Position numbers and translations under genes: made by a program
Assembly: GCA_016703665.1 (NCBI GenBank)
Contig: JADJBS010000016.1
Location: 1 to 64,000 of the forward strand
Origin: Candidatus Defluviibacillus avedoerensis
GTDB taxonomy: Bacteria; Pseudomonadota; Gammaproteobacteria; Burkholderiales; Burkholderiaceae_C
Length of the DNA: 64,000 bases
Direction: 5' to 3'
Part shown: one piece after another, positions 20,902 through 31,218 of the stretch
Numbering within the stretch: the first letter of the stretch is position 1
How the letters are laid out: each line of letters starts with the position of its first letter
Notes under the pieces: model-generated
What the model was told of the DNA's origin: nothing
What the model saw: only the letters and a program-made list of their open reading frames with translations
The model's database searches: none

Positions 20902-21521
20902 GTCGGTACTCCTGTTGTGGACGAGGCCAATTGCCTCAATCCATAACATCGACACACGCGCCTAGTTACGAAAAACCACTTGCCCGCGCTGATGGAATAC
21001 CGCGGCAGCGGTTTCGTCCTTCGCGCAAGAGCCGACTAACGCGTCGCATCGTGTGACCGCTTTGGGCACGAAGTAGTCTGCGGTGAATGTCAGGTCTCGG
21101 GCTGGGTGGGGGCGAAATGATTCACTGCTCGAAACCGGTCATTCAGAAAAGACCGCTTCTGTTTAGGGTTGTAGGATGCCCGCCCTTCGAGATGGTCTGG
21201 ACGAGCTTGCAGGTGCATGCGGCGGGCGTCGTACAAGCCCCAAGGGAGGAAACCGCGGAACCAGAAGCGGTGTGGGTTAGGCCCAACAATGGTTGGACTA
21301 TGGGGATTTGAAGTTGCAAGCTACTGCGAAGCAGTGTTGATTGAGTGTGTCATCGGCCAGCCACGGCCCAATATCGCTGCGCCATGCGATGAAGGACACT
21401 CTTTCTGGCCCTCGAATTACCCGGCACAAGTCAGTTCGCATGGCGACAGCCGCGCGTCTTCCTACTGGCAGGCTAACAAGCACCGCCAGTTTGAACATTC
21501 GCTCGATCTGCAAATGAAACG

Positions 21522-22465
21522 TCATAGATTCCCTTGCCTTGAAGGTGGGGCACGAATCGGTTGAAGCCGCAAGAACGACTCCACCACAATCATCTGTGCG
21601 CCACAGTGGGTGCAAAGCAAGATCGGTCGTGCCGAATCAACAGCGGTTTCTTCGACCTCAGTTACTTTGGCTTCAATTGCTTCACGCACCACGCCCAGGA
21701 GTTGCCGAGCCAAGCCTAATCTCGCTTCACGCCCGTTGTTGGCAATCAAGCCAAAGTGGCGGATGCGGTGGAAGCCGTATGGCAAGACGTGCAGCAGGAA
21801 GCGCCGCATGAACTCATCCACAGATAAGGTCATGGTCTTGTGCCTTGGCCTGTCCGGGTTGCTTTTGTCCCGGTAGTCCTTCCAGCGGAACGTGACACCT
21901 CGCTCGTCCATGGCCACAAGCCGTGAATTGGCAATGGCCACACGGTGCGTGTAGCGCGACAGATAGGCAAGTACCGCTTGCGGCCCAGCAAAGGGTCGCT
22001 TGGCATACACCACCCATTCACATTTGCGCAGCGGCATCAGCCACCGAGCAAATGCCGCTGGGCTGCAATGGTGGTCAGCGTTTGAGCGGCGATCTCAAAC
22101 AGCAAGCCATAGATCAAGGCCTTGTTGTAATACGCGATGTCGCTGATGGGCGCGGGCAGCGTGAAGACCACATGGTAGTAATCCACTGGCAGGAGATCGC
22201 CTTGTCTGGCGTCCAACCAGCGCTTGGCAGCATGGGACTGGCACTTGGGGCAATGGCGATTGCGGCAGGAGTTGTAGGACACCTGATCGCTCTGGCAGTC
22301 CGGGCAGCGCAAAACATGCCCTCCCAGCGCCGCTGTACGGCACTGCTCAATGGCTGTCATGACCTTGAGCTGACCCAGGCTCAGGTGCGAGCGCTGCGCC
22401 AGACGAAAGGCTGGCCCATGGGCGCGGAAGATATCCGCCACCTCCAGGGCGCACTTGGCCCCATG
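21522..22465 (-). pseudogene. IS91 transposase with internal deletion (inactive)
   Basis: The N-terminal cysteine-rich region (SYNSCRNRHCPKCQ, CPDCQ) and DYYHVVFTLPAPISDIAYYN are present up to TLTTIAA. The protein then jumps, out of frame, at about 22065 to the C-terminal block MPLRKCEWVVYAKRPFAGPQ ... FRWKDYRDKSN. Roughly 100 residues including the HHPHVHG catalytic motif are missing compared with the two neighbours, so this copy cannot catalyse transposition itself. The upstream recombinase frame runs straight into it without a stop. Confidence 0.8.
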
Positions 22466-22469
22466 GCGG

Positions 22470-23349
22470 TCGCCTACCGCTGGGTGCAGCGTTTCCAGCG
22501 GACTGATCACTTCCTTTAGCACCTCAGTGGCTACCTGGGTGTACAGCGCAGTGGTCTCCAGCTTCTTGTGACCCAGCATCACCTGAATCACGCGGATGTC
22601 GACCTTCTGTTCCAGCAAATGGGTCGCAAAACTGTGGCGCAGGGTGTGGATGGACACACGCTTGTTGATCTTGGCAAGGTCGGCTGCTTCATGAATGGCA
22701 CGGTTGAGTTGGCGTGCGGTAAGGGGATTGATCGGGTCCATGCCTGGAAACAACCAACCACCGTCGAGCATTCTTCCTTGAGCTCGGGCCACTCGCCACC
22801 ATACACGCAGGCGTTCCAGCAATACCGGCGAAATCATGGCGTACCGATCCTTGCCTCCCTTGCCTTGTTCCACGCGCAGCGTCATGCGTTGGCTGTCGAT
22901 GTCGGTCACCCTGAGTGAAACCACTTCATTGGCACGCAGTCCGGTGCCGTAGGCAAGAGCCAATGCCGTCTGATGCTTGAGATTGCCGGCACACGCAATA
23001 AGGCGAGCAACTTCCTGCTTGTTCAGAACAATGGGGATCTTGCGAGGCACGCGTATCGATTGCATCTTCGCCAGGACATCGCCATGACCCAGAGTTACGT
23101 CAAACAACAACTTCAAGCCAGTAATGGTGGCGTTGAGGGTGATCGGTGAGGTGCCCGCATCCACCAGATGCAGTTGAAAGCGTCGCAAGTCCTCAGCCGT
23201 GGCGGTGTCGGGGAGCGCCCCAGATGCTTCGCAAATCTGCTGACTACTCGGATATAGGCTTCCCGCGTCTTTGGCGCGAGCTTGCGCATACGCATATCCT
23301 CCAGCATGCGTTGACGCAGTGGAGATACCGGTTGGTTGGATGTTTCCAT
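22470..23349 (-). pseudogene. Tyrosine recombinase of third IS91 element
   Basis: ATG 23349 begins METSNQPVSPLRQRMLEDMR; a slip near 23220 joins it to the main frame (ALAYGTGLRANEVVSLRVTD with catalytic Arg, IHTLRHSFATHLLEQKVDIR, LGHKKLETTALYTQV with Tyr). The catalytic domain is otherwise complete. There is no stop after VISPLET; the frame reads on into the transposase Zn-finger region, giving an apparent recombinase-transposase fusion that a two-base difference at about 22455 explains. Confidence 0.8.
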
Positions 23350-23466
23350 GGCTGTGCTCCTGTGTGAACGAGGCCAATTGCCTCAATTCACTACATCGAC
23401 ACGCCCACTGATTCAGGAAACACCACATGAATGTGCTGATGGAATACCGCGGCAGCGGTTTCGTCC

Positions 23467-23778
23467 ACTGGCCCACTGCCGAATTTCACGACTGTTCGTT
23501 CGGGTCGCATAAGAGAATTCCCCTTATACAGACCATCGCCCTACCGGCGGTGGTCTGCTCACTCCCGTGAGCCAGCATTCCCCAGCTGACGCGCTGGCAG
23601 CCGTCCCTGAACAGGCCCGACGCTACTTCCCCTGAACGGTTCAGCGAATCACCTCGACCCAGTCCGACCTGCCCTCTCGAACTCCAGCATTTACGCACCA
23701 GTCCGCGAACGCACCGCTCCCCATCCTGACCCGCCCGGCGGCCTTGCCCCGGGCCACCCGTTTTGAGAGGGTTGAGTA
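23467..23778. other. Candidate origin of transfer upstream of mobilisation genes
   Basis: 312 non-coding bases between the IS and the mobilisation genes, rich in short inverted repeats: ATAAGAG-AATTC-CCCTTAT near 23510, GACCATCGCC/GGCGGTGGTC (one mismatch) near 23530-23556, and CTCAC-TCC-GTGAG near 23560. In MobF systems oriT lies immediately upstream of the accessory and relaxase genes, as here. The nick site cannot be identified by reading. Confidence 0.4.
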
Positions 23779-24258
23779 ATGCCAATCTCATCCTCGACCA
23801 ACGTCCGCAACCAGCAGCGCCAACCACGCCGCAAACCCGGCCGCTGCGTCATGGCCTTCACGGTGCGCCTCACCGAACTCGAGCGGGTCCACTTTGAAGC
23901 CCTGGCCGCATCCCAAGGCCACGAGACCATCTCGGCCGCGTTCAAAGCGCAAGCCCTGTCCCTCGGCATGGAACACCCCCTCAATGAGATGCGCTTGACC
24001 CTGGACCACCTGGCCGCCCGCCAGGTGCAAGAGTCTGCTGGGTTTCAGCAGCAATTGAATTTCGTTGTGAACGGTGTTGATACGTGCACCCGCCAAATCG
24101 CTGAACTCCGTCAAGAAACCCAAGCCTGCACCCAGGCCATGCTGCTGTTCGCCCAATCGGTCGAAGCCATGGCCCATGCCCTGCAGCCTCGCAAAGCTCC
24201 ATTGGGCTCCCAGACCATTCTGTCTGCGTCATTGCCGTCGTCTCCCCCTCCGCAGTGA
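23779..24258 (+). CDS. MobC/TraM-like mobilisation accessory protein
   Basis: 159 aa. A basic N-terminus (RNQQRQPRRKPGR) is followed by VMAFTVRLTELERVHFEALA, a beta strand plus helix that looks like a ribbon-helix-helix DNA-binding start, then a long helical region (RQIAELRQETQACTQAMLLF) suited to oligomerisation. It lies between the hairpin-rich region and the relaxase start (21 bases downstream), the normal place of relaxosome accessory proteins. Role is from position and architecture; sequence family not certain. The reading frame is intact. Confidence 0.6.
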   Translation: MPISSSTNVRNQQRQPRRKPGRCVMAFTVRLTELERVHFEALAASQGHETISAAFKAQALSLGMEHPLNEMRLTLDHLAARQVQESAGFQQQLNFVVNGVDTCTRQIAELRQETQACTQAMLLFAQSVEAMAHALQPRKAPLGSQTILSASLPSSPPPQ

Positions 24259-24279
24259 TCCCGACCAGAGGAGTTGCCC

Positions 24280-27200
24280 ATGCTGTCCATTGCACCTCTG
24301 GCCTCACCCGATTACTACCTGGGCTCATCCGCCAGCTCAGGCGAACCCTTTACCTACTTCGAAGCCGACAAGGGCAAAGGTGTGGGATTGCCAGGCGAAG
24401 TTTATTGGCTGGCAATGCAGCCGCACCAGACCCGCTGCTGCGTCATGGCCGATGGCTCGGCCGTTACGGCGCCAAGCTGGGTCTTGCCACTGACGGTCCC
24501 TATCCGCGCCGCCGACTTCGAAGCGATCTACTACGGCCTGCATCCCCGATCAGGCCAGCCCCTGCGCTCCGATGGCAAGTCTCGTCTTGTCCAAATGACC
24601 GACGCCAAGGAACGGGCTGCGTGCAAGCAAGCCTTGGAGCAGGCCTTGCGGGTCTACAACCCGATCCGAGCCGAGGTGCGGACGTTTCGAAGCCGAGCTT
24701 GACCGGACGCGCGCCTTTTCATCCACATCGGTGGACGCCCTCCCCCTCCGCCAACTCGAACTCCAACTTGCATCAGCCCGCTCCCGATTGGCCGTTGCAG
24801 CTGAATCGGTCCGTGCCGCAGAACATGCCCTTCGATCAGCCCGCCAGAAGTCCCTGCGTCCAGGCACAGACTTGGTGTTCTCCGCGCCAAAGTCGGTGTC
24901 CATGCAGTGGGCCGCCCTGGCCGCCACCGGGGATGCTGCGGGTGCATCGGTGATTGAGCAAGCCCATGACCGGGCTGTTCGCGAGACGTTCGAGCGCATG
25001 CAGTCCGAATTCGTAATGACCCGCAAACGCGATCCCGAGTCCAACCGTCGGATCGTCGAAACCGTCCAGGGCGTGATTGCCAGCCACTGGCGACACTTTG
25101 ATGCCAGGCCCACGGAACGGCAAGGGTCTGGTGCTGACACAGGTGCAGGTGCAGGTGCAGGTGCTGGTGCTGGTGCTGGTGCTGGTGCTGGTGCTGGTGC
25201 TGGCGAGCATTCGGGTGAATCTGCTCTGAAGGAAGTTCCCGATCCTCAGCTGCATGACCACATCAACCTGTTTGCACCCGTAGAAGGTGCTGATGGATTG
25301 ATCTATGCGGCCTATACAGACTACATCCGTCAGAACATCAAGGCCCTGGGTGCCCAGTACCGTTCACGGCTGGCCGTGAACTTGGTGCAAGCAGGCTATG
25401 CGATTGAACGCGATCCCCAGAAGAACGGCATGTTCTTTTCACTTTGTGGGGTGTCTCGGGAGCAGGCCAAAGCTTTCAGCGCACGCACGGCCGACATTGA
25501 GGCCTTGATTGCGCAAGGCAAGTCCGCCAAGGACGCCAAGCTGCACAGCCGCCAGGCCAAGAATGGCATGTCGGGCAAGGAAGTGCTGGAGGCATGGAAG
25601 CAAACCTTTGCATCCATGGGGCTGGACCCCAGACTGGTGAAGGCAGCCACGCTGGCGGATTCGGTCCAGCGGGAGGTGGAACGCAAGGCAGGATCAACCA
25701 AATCAGCAGCCGGAACCAGTGACGCGGCTCGGGCCAAGCTGTCTGCCCGGTTGACCAGTCAATTGACGGCTGAACGCCAGGGCCGCTCTCGCACGGATAC
25801 GCAGATTCTGGATGAGCTGTTGGCGCGGGATGCGTATTTTTCTTTGTCGGACATCCGGCAGCTGCTGTGGGAAGACGCCCAGTTTGCGGCTTGCGAATCT
25901 CCAACGGGAACAGTCGTCGATCTGGACGTCCTGGTGGAAGCACGGCTTCGGGCTTTGATGCGCACACCGGACTTGCTTCGGGTATTTGATCCGGACGAGG
26001 TGAACGTGGAAGGCCTTGCTGGCGGGCATCTGAATGGCCTGAACCGCTTTGGCGAGCCGGTGTTCACGACCTACTCGCTTCGGGAACGGGAAGCTGTGCT
26101 GTTCGGGCAGACGGTCCCTGCCCTGCTCTCCACATCGGGGTATGGCGTGGACCGGGAATTGGCGCTTCGGATCATTCGGGAGACGGAAGATCAGTCGTCG
26201 GCACAGATGTCGGTGGCCGGTGGCGGTGCTGGTTCCAGCATCAGCCAAGCCTTTGCCCTGCGCGACTTTCAGCTTCGAGCAGTATTGCAAGCGGCTTGTG
26301 GGGACGGTCAGCTGGCGGTTCAAATTGCAGGGGCGGGTTTGGGCAAGACGACGGCGAGTCAGTTCACCAAAGGCATCCTGGCGTCCCAGGGTCGTCGCAT
26401 CTTGGGCGTGGCTCCGAGCAACAAGGCCGCCTCAGGCCTGGGTAGGGAGTTGGGCATTGAGGCTTGTTCTTTGGATCGGCTGCTGATTGACCTGGAGTCG
26501 GGCCGTCTTGCGCTGGACCGCAACTGCGTGGTGTTCGTGGATGAAGCGGGCATGGCTTCGTTCGACGGCATGGAGAAGTTGTTGACCTGGGCCAAGGGGT
26601 CAGGGGCCAAGCTGATCTTGACTGGAGACCCGGAACAGCTGCCTGCCGTTGCGCGGGGCAATGTTCTTCGCAAGCTGACGCAAATGGAGGCCTTGGTGTC
26701 CAACCCGGATGCCTTGCTGTACTTGGGCCAGGATCTCAAGGACTGGGACCGGGTGAGTCGACAGAAAGAAGACTGGGCCAAGCAGGCCAGCACGTTCTTC
26801 TCTCGGGGGTATGTGGATGAAGGTTTGCGGGAATACGAACGCAGAGGCTGCGTGCATGCGGCACTGACGCTTGACCATCTGGGGGAAGAAGTGGCTCGGG
26901 CTTATTTAAAGGATCCGGCACTGCCTTCGCAGAAGCTGATCCTGGCGACGACGAATGACCAGGTGCGATTGTTGAACCAGCGGGTGCGCTCCGAGTTGAA
27001 GAAGTCGGGGGCACTGACCGGGTCTTGGGTTTTGCCGGGCATGTCCGGGATGGAATTGAGCCTCGGGGATCGGGTCGTGTTCAAGGCCCGGCTCAAAGCG
27101 GATCAGGCGGGGCTGAACACGGATGTGGCGAAGAATGAGTTTGGCACGGTGTTGTCGGTGCAGCGTTTGGCGGATGGGTCTTTGGACATTCAATGTCAGT

Positions 27201-27634
27201 TGGACAGCCCTGCATCTGTTGGTAAGGAAATCGGCAAAGGCAAACCTCAGATTGCTCGGTTCAATTCCAGTTCGCTCGAGGATCTGGACCATGCGTTTGC
27301 GACGACGGTGCATCGGTCACAAGGGATGACGGTGGATTCGGTGATTGCGGTGCCGGGCTCGTTCTTGTCGAAGGAATTGTTCTACGTGATGGCCACCCGG
27401 CACCGGCAGAACTTGCAGATTCACATGCTCGAGTCGGACAAGGCTTGCATTCGAGCGAATGCGGGCAAGGCCATGGTGAAGCGGCATGCGCAGGATTTGG
27501 CGTTGGTGGAGAGCCTGCCAGAGGACGCTCGCGCTCGACTGGATTCGTCCAACGCCAAATTGGCTGAACTCCATCAGCAGGAGCAGGGACGGTTTGAGCG
27601 GTTGATTCTGGCGCCGCTAGAGCTTGGGATCTGA
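24280..27634 (+). pseudogene. MobF-type (TrwC/TraI) conjugative relaxase-helicase, one frameshift
   Basis: Nicks and unwinds plasmid DNA for conjugation. ATG 24280 has GAGGAG seven bases upstream. The N-terminus LSIAPLASPDYYL holds the catalytic tyrosines. One slip in a TTT run at about 24687 is needed; then DLVFSAPKSVSMQW, the HUH motif DPQLHDHINLF (about 25242), RecD-like Walker A GAGLGKTTA (about 26330), Walker B VVFVDEAGM (about 26530), LTGDPEQLPAVARG and the late helicase motif VHRSQGMTVDS follow in one 967-codon frame. Corrected length is about 1118 aa, typical. A Gly-Ala repeat is inserted just before the HUH motif. No type IV secretion or coupling genes are in the window, so at best the element is mobilisable from here. 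Confidence 0.88.
25139..25204 (+). repeat. Hexanucleotide GGTGCW tandem repeat coding (Gly-Ala)n
   Basis: About ten tandem 6-bp units, first GGTGCA then GGTGCT, ending GGCGAG. Encodes an uninterrupted Gly-Ala run inside the relaxase, beginning 4 codons after GSGAD and ending about 14 codons before the HUH motif. Unit length is a multiple of three, so changes in copy number alter linker length but not frame. Confidence 0.9.
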
Positions 27635-28595
27635 AGCTGCAAGAGGCTGCCCATGCGTCCCTCTGACGGGCGTGGATCGGAATCCAGTTGCGCAACTGGC
27701 GGCGAAGGCGGTGGTCAAGGCGCTTGAGGCGGCGCAGTGGGCAACGGCGGCTTTGCGGGCAGTGGTGGCTGGATCGGAGTTGTCTGAACGAGAAATACCT
27801 CAACCGGCATTGGGCGCATTGGACGCAATGGGCACGCTTCCAGGGTCACCCAGCACCCCGATGTCTGCGACCGTGATCATGGGCATGAAGGCGGTGCTGG
27901 CGCTGAAGGGTTCGGGACCGTCGTCGATTCGGGAGGCTTTGAAGCGGGTGGAAAGTGTGAGGGATGCGGCCATGCCGAACGACGCGGTGGCGTTTGGGCG
28001 GATGGTGGATTTGTTGCCAGCGGCATCCAGTTCAGGGGGTGAGGCAAATCCTGGGACAGTGGTAATGCAACGGGTGGCCCGTGGGGTGGTGGTGCATCAA
28101 GACGAGGAGCGCCTGTACTTGGCCCTACCGGGTCAGACCCGGGTGTTGGTGGTGGACAAGGCTGAACTTGGGCGGTGCATGCCAACCAGATCAAGCGGAA
28201 TGGAGTCGCCCTCGCCTGTTGAGCTTCAGGGACTGACCTGGCGCGAAGTCGAGATTCGGTTCGAGGCTTTGACGGCGAAGCCCTCGGCCATGGCGATGGG
28301 GGCCAGGGTGGCGGGCGTGGATTTGGAGGATCAAAATCAGGCTGAACTGCACAAGCAATTGGCGGCAGCCTGTCGGGCGTGCGGTCGGCACGAGAAGGCA
28401 GCCATGCTTGATCAGGGCAAGTTGGCCGTGGTGGATTTGTCGGGTCACCGAGGCAAGATGCTGGAGGGTATGGTGCTGGGAATGACCACGGATCAGGTGT
28501 TCGTGTTGAGCGGGCTTGAGGTGGTGCGGGTTGCACGGTCAGATCCTGCCCTGGAGCAGCTTGATGTTGAGGCCGACCGAAAACTGACCATTTAG
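27624..28595 (+). CDS. Unknown protein downstream of relaxase, 3' end possibly replaced by IS21
   Basis: Up to 323 aa; TTG 27624 overlaps the relaxase stop and GTG 27669 is an alternative start. Ala/Gly-rich N-terminus, then a region with QRVARGVVVHQDEERLYLAL and a C-terminal segment GKMLEGMVLGMTTDQVFVL. I do not recognise a family; the small beta-rich C-terminal domain resembles accessory domains in plasmid proteins, but that is a guess. The last ten codons lie inside what appears to be the outer terminal repeat of the IS21 element (from about 28565), so the true C-terminus was probably lost on insertion. Confidence 0.6.
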   Translation: MGSEAARGCPCVPLTGVDRNPVAQLAAKAVVKALEAAQWATAALRAVVAGSELSEREIPQPALGALDAMGTLPGSPSTPMSATVIMGMKAVLALKGSGPSSIREALKRVESVRDAAMPNDAVAFGRMVDLLPAASSSGGEANPGTVVMQRVARGVVVHQDEERLYLALPGQTRVLVVDKAELGRCMPTRSSGMESPSPVELQGLTWREVEIRFEALTAKPSAMAMGARVAGVDLEDQNQAELHKQLAAACRACGRHEKAAMLDQGKLAVVDLSGHRGKMLEGMVLGMTTDQVFVLSGLEVVRVARSDPALEQLDVEADRKLTI

Positions 28596-31218
28596 AGGTC
28601 GTTGTGCCGATTCAAAATTGACCAGGGTGTTCCACTGACCTGCTGAATATTTCAGCAGGGGACAAAGAGGTGATCACCATGGACATGATTGGCAAAAGTC
28701 AGGCGGCTGAGGCTGCGTGACAAACTCTCCCTGAGCGCGATAGCAAGGCTGACGGGTCTTTCAAGAAACACGGTCAAGAAGTGGCTCAAGGCGGCGGGCG
28801 ACATTGAGCCCAAGTACCGGCGTGCTGAAGGCGAATGCAAAATCAGCGCGTTCAAGGACGTCCTTGAGCAGTCGCTACAAGCCGACGCTCACCGACCCAA
28901 GAAAGGTCGGCGCACAGCCAGGCGCTGTTCACGCAAATTCAAGCTCAGGGCTACCGGGGGGTGGCTACAGCGCCGTCACCGACTTCGTGCGAAGGTGGCG
29001 TGAGCAATCAGGCAAAGTGCTTGGCAAAGCATTTGTCCCGTTGAACTTTGAGTTTGGCGAAGCCTTTCAATTCGACTGGAGCGACGAAGCACTGGTCGTG
29101 GGCGGTGTGTTCTACAAGGTGCAGGTGGCCCATCTGAAGCTGTGCGCCAGCAGAGCGTTCTGGCTGGTAGCCTATCCCAGCCAGGGGCACGAAATGCTGT
29201 TCGATGCCCACACCCGCTCGTTTGCTGCGCTGGGTGGCGTGGCACGCCGGGGCATATACGACAACATGCGCACTGCGGTTGACAAGGTCCCCAAGGGCAA
29301 GGGCCGTATCGTCAACGCACGCTTTGCAGCCATGGCCAGCCACTACCTGTTCAACCCGGACTTCTGCAATGTTGCCAGTGGCTGGGAGAAAGGCGTTGTT
29401 GAGAAGAATGTGCAAGACAGTCGGCGCCGCGTCTGGATCGAAGCGGCGACACGCAGATTCGGCTCCTTCATTGAGCTCAACGCCTGGTTGGCGCAACGCT
29501 GCCGGGCCATCTGGGTTGACACCGTCCACCCTGAGCACAAGCAGTTCACAGTCGCCGAGATGCTGGAGTTGGAGCAGGTGCATCTGATGGATATGCCGCA
29601 GCCTTGACGGCTATGTGGGAACGACTGGCCAGGGTAAGCAGTACCTGTTTGGTCGTGATTGCACGCAACCGGTACTCTGTGCCGTGCGAATGGGCGGGGC
29701 ACATGGTCAGCACCCGGCCTCTACCCTGAGCGGGTAGAAGTGGCGGCGGTCGATGCGATGGTGGCCAGCCATGCGCGGCTGGCTGGCGCGGGGGCAGATA
29801 TGCTATGACTGGCTGCACTACATTGATTTGGTGCAGCGCAAGCCCGGCGCCTTGCGTAACGGTGCACCCTTCCTGGAGTTACCACCCATCTTGCTGCGAC
29901 TGCGACAGGCACTGCTTCGCCAACCGGCTGGTGATAAGGCCATGGCGCAGGTGCTGGCGGTGGTGCCCAAGGCTGGCCTTGAAGCGGTGCTCGTTGCTGT
30001 CGAGTTGGTGTTGGAAGCCAGTGCCCCCAACGGCAACATCAGCATCGAGCATGTGCACAACGTGCTCGCGCGGCTGAACTCCCCCAACTCCCCGAGCAGG
30101 CCCAAACGGTCTTGCATCTGAAGCTCATTCCCAAAGCCGACACCGCGCGCTATGACCGACTGCGGCCAACGCACCTGGATGGCCAGGAGGTGCAGCATTT
30201 AAAGAAGTACGCGATGTCCAGACAGGCCTCAAGGCCTTGCGGCTCAACGGTATGGTCACGGCCTGGGCAGAGTTGGTCGAACAGGGGGGTGACAGCACAC
30301 TGGCGTCCTCACGTTGGTTGATTGAACACTTGCTGCAGGCTGAAGATGTGGACCGGGCCATGCGTTCGATTGCGCATCAGATGAAGTCGGCGCGATTCCC
30401 TGTCCATCGCGACCTGGCAGGCTTTGACTTTGAGGTCTCCCAGGTCGACAAGGCGCTGATCCTCAAACTTGCCGATCTGTCCTTCACGCAGCAGGCCCAC
30501 AACGTGGTGTTGATTGGTGGACCGGGAACAGGTAAGACCCATCTAGCAACCGCGCTGGGCATTGCGGGACTGAGCCGCCATGGCAAGCGTGTGCGGTTCT
30601 ACTCGACAGTCGATCTGGTGAATGCGCTGAGCAGGAGAAGGCCCAGGGTAAGGCTGGGCGTATCGCCCATGAGTTTGGCACGCATGGACTTGGTGATCCT
30701 GGATGAGATGGGGTACTTGCCGTTCAGCCAAGCCGGTGGCGCCTTGCTGTTCCACCTGCTGTCCAAACTGTACGAGCACACCAGCGTGATGATCACGACC
30801 AACCTAACCTTCGCGGAATGGTCAAGCGTGTTCGGCGACGCAAAGATGACCACGGCACTGTTGGACCGTCTCACGCATCACCGCCACATCGTGGAAACAG
30901 GCAATGAGTCCTACAGGTTCCGCCACAGCACAAAGGAGGCCAAAGGGCGCATCAAGACGCGCGAGCAGGCCAGACAACTCAACGCTCAGACGACACGCCG
31001 CCAGAGCCGAAATAGCCCAGCAATCAAACGGCGCGCGGGGAAGTCGCTTCGGGCTACGCCCTTCGCGCCCTCCTCCGCGCAAAGATCAACCGCTAGAAAG
31101 GACTTCACACGCAAGTGCAAGGCGTATAGTTATCCACAGTTGAGCTTCAAAAACTCAACCCAAGCCCCTGGTCAAAATTCAATCGGCACAGGTGGTCAAT
31201 ATTCATTCGGCGCGAACA
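28565..31218 (+). mobile_element. IS21-family insertion sequence
   Basis: About 2.65 kb with istA and istB on the plus strand. The ends carry two nested repeats each: outer TGTTGAGGCCGACC..CTGACCA (28565) against the reverse of TGTTCGCGCCGAATG..TTGACCA (ending 31218), and inner TGTGCCGATTCAAAATTGAC (28603) against TGTGCCGATTGAATTTTGAC (reverse, ending 31190). Multiple terminal repeats are typical of IS21. A GATG at 28563 and at 31219 could be the 4-bp target duplication. 28596-28685 is non-coding. Confidence 0.85.
28686..30202 (+). pseudogene. istA: IstA transposase of IS21 family (frameshifted)
   Basis: DDE transposase. It starts at ATG 28686 (or 28680); a slip at the AAAA run near 28693 joins to RRLRLRDKLSLSAIARLTGL, an HTH with SRNTVKKWLKA. 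Further slips lie near 28805 and 28950. The catalytic core is in one frame: FEFGEAFQFDWSDEALVVGG (first Asp), RRGIYDNMRTAV (second Asp) and GWEKGVVEKNVQDSRRR (Glu). Breaks near 29610-29800 and 30090 follow. Corrected length is about 505 aa. The stop is reached only if one T is removed at 30199, where it overlaps the istB start. Confidence 0.85.

Larger units (their letters stand above)
18432..21019 (-). mobile_element. IS91-family element, copy 2 (direct tandem of copy 1)
   Basis: Repeats copy 1 from TCGTTAAGG to TTTCGTCC at a 2586-bp offset, same orientation, with one base between the two ends. I count about 19 one- or few-base length differences, mostly in homopolymers, and only two or three substitutions between the copies. 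The stretch 20902-21019 (upstream of the recombinase) and the first 354 bases are non-coding IS ends. Confidence 0.85.
21161..23466 (-). mobile_element. Third, diverged and internally deleted IS91-family element
   Basis: Starts GTTTAGGGTTGTAGGATGCC and ends GGCAGCGGTTTCGTCC, the same termini as copies 1 and 2, with a strong terminal hairpin (GGATGCCCGCC near 21174 against GGCGGGCGTC near 21222). The inner sequence is a related but distinct lineage. The left 360 bases are non-coding. A deletion removed the HUH part of the transposase. The 141-bp spacer to copy 2 (21020-21160) holds nothing recognisable. Confidence 0.8.

Noticed and set aside
15846..21019. Composite transposon with cargo between two IS91 copies
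   Set aside because: The copies abut with one base between them, so there is no cargo.
25139..25204. CRISPR-like repeat array
   Set aside because: Six-base units without spacers inside a coding frame; a microsatellite, not CRISPR.
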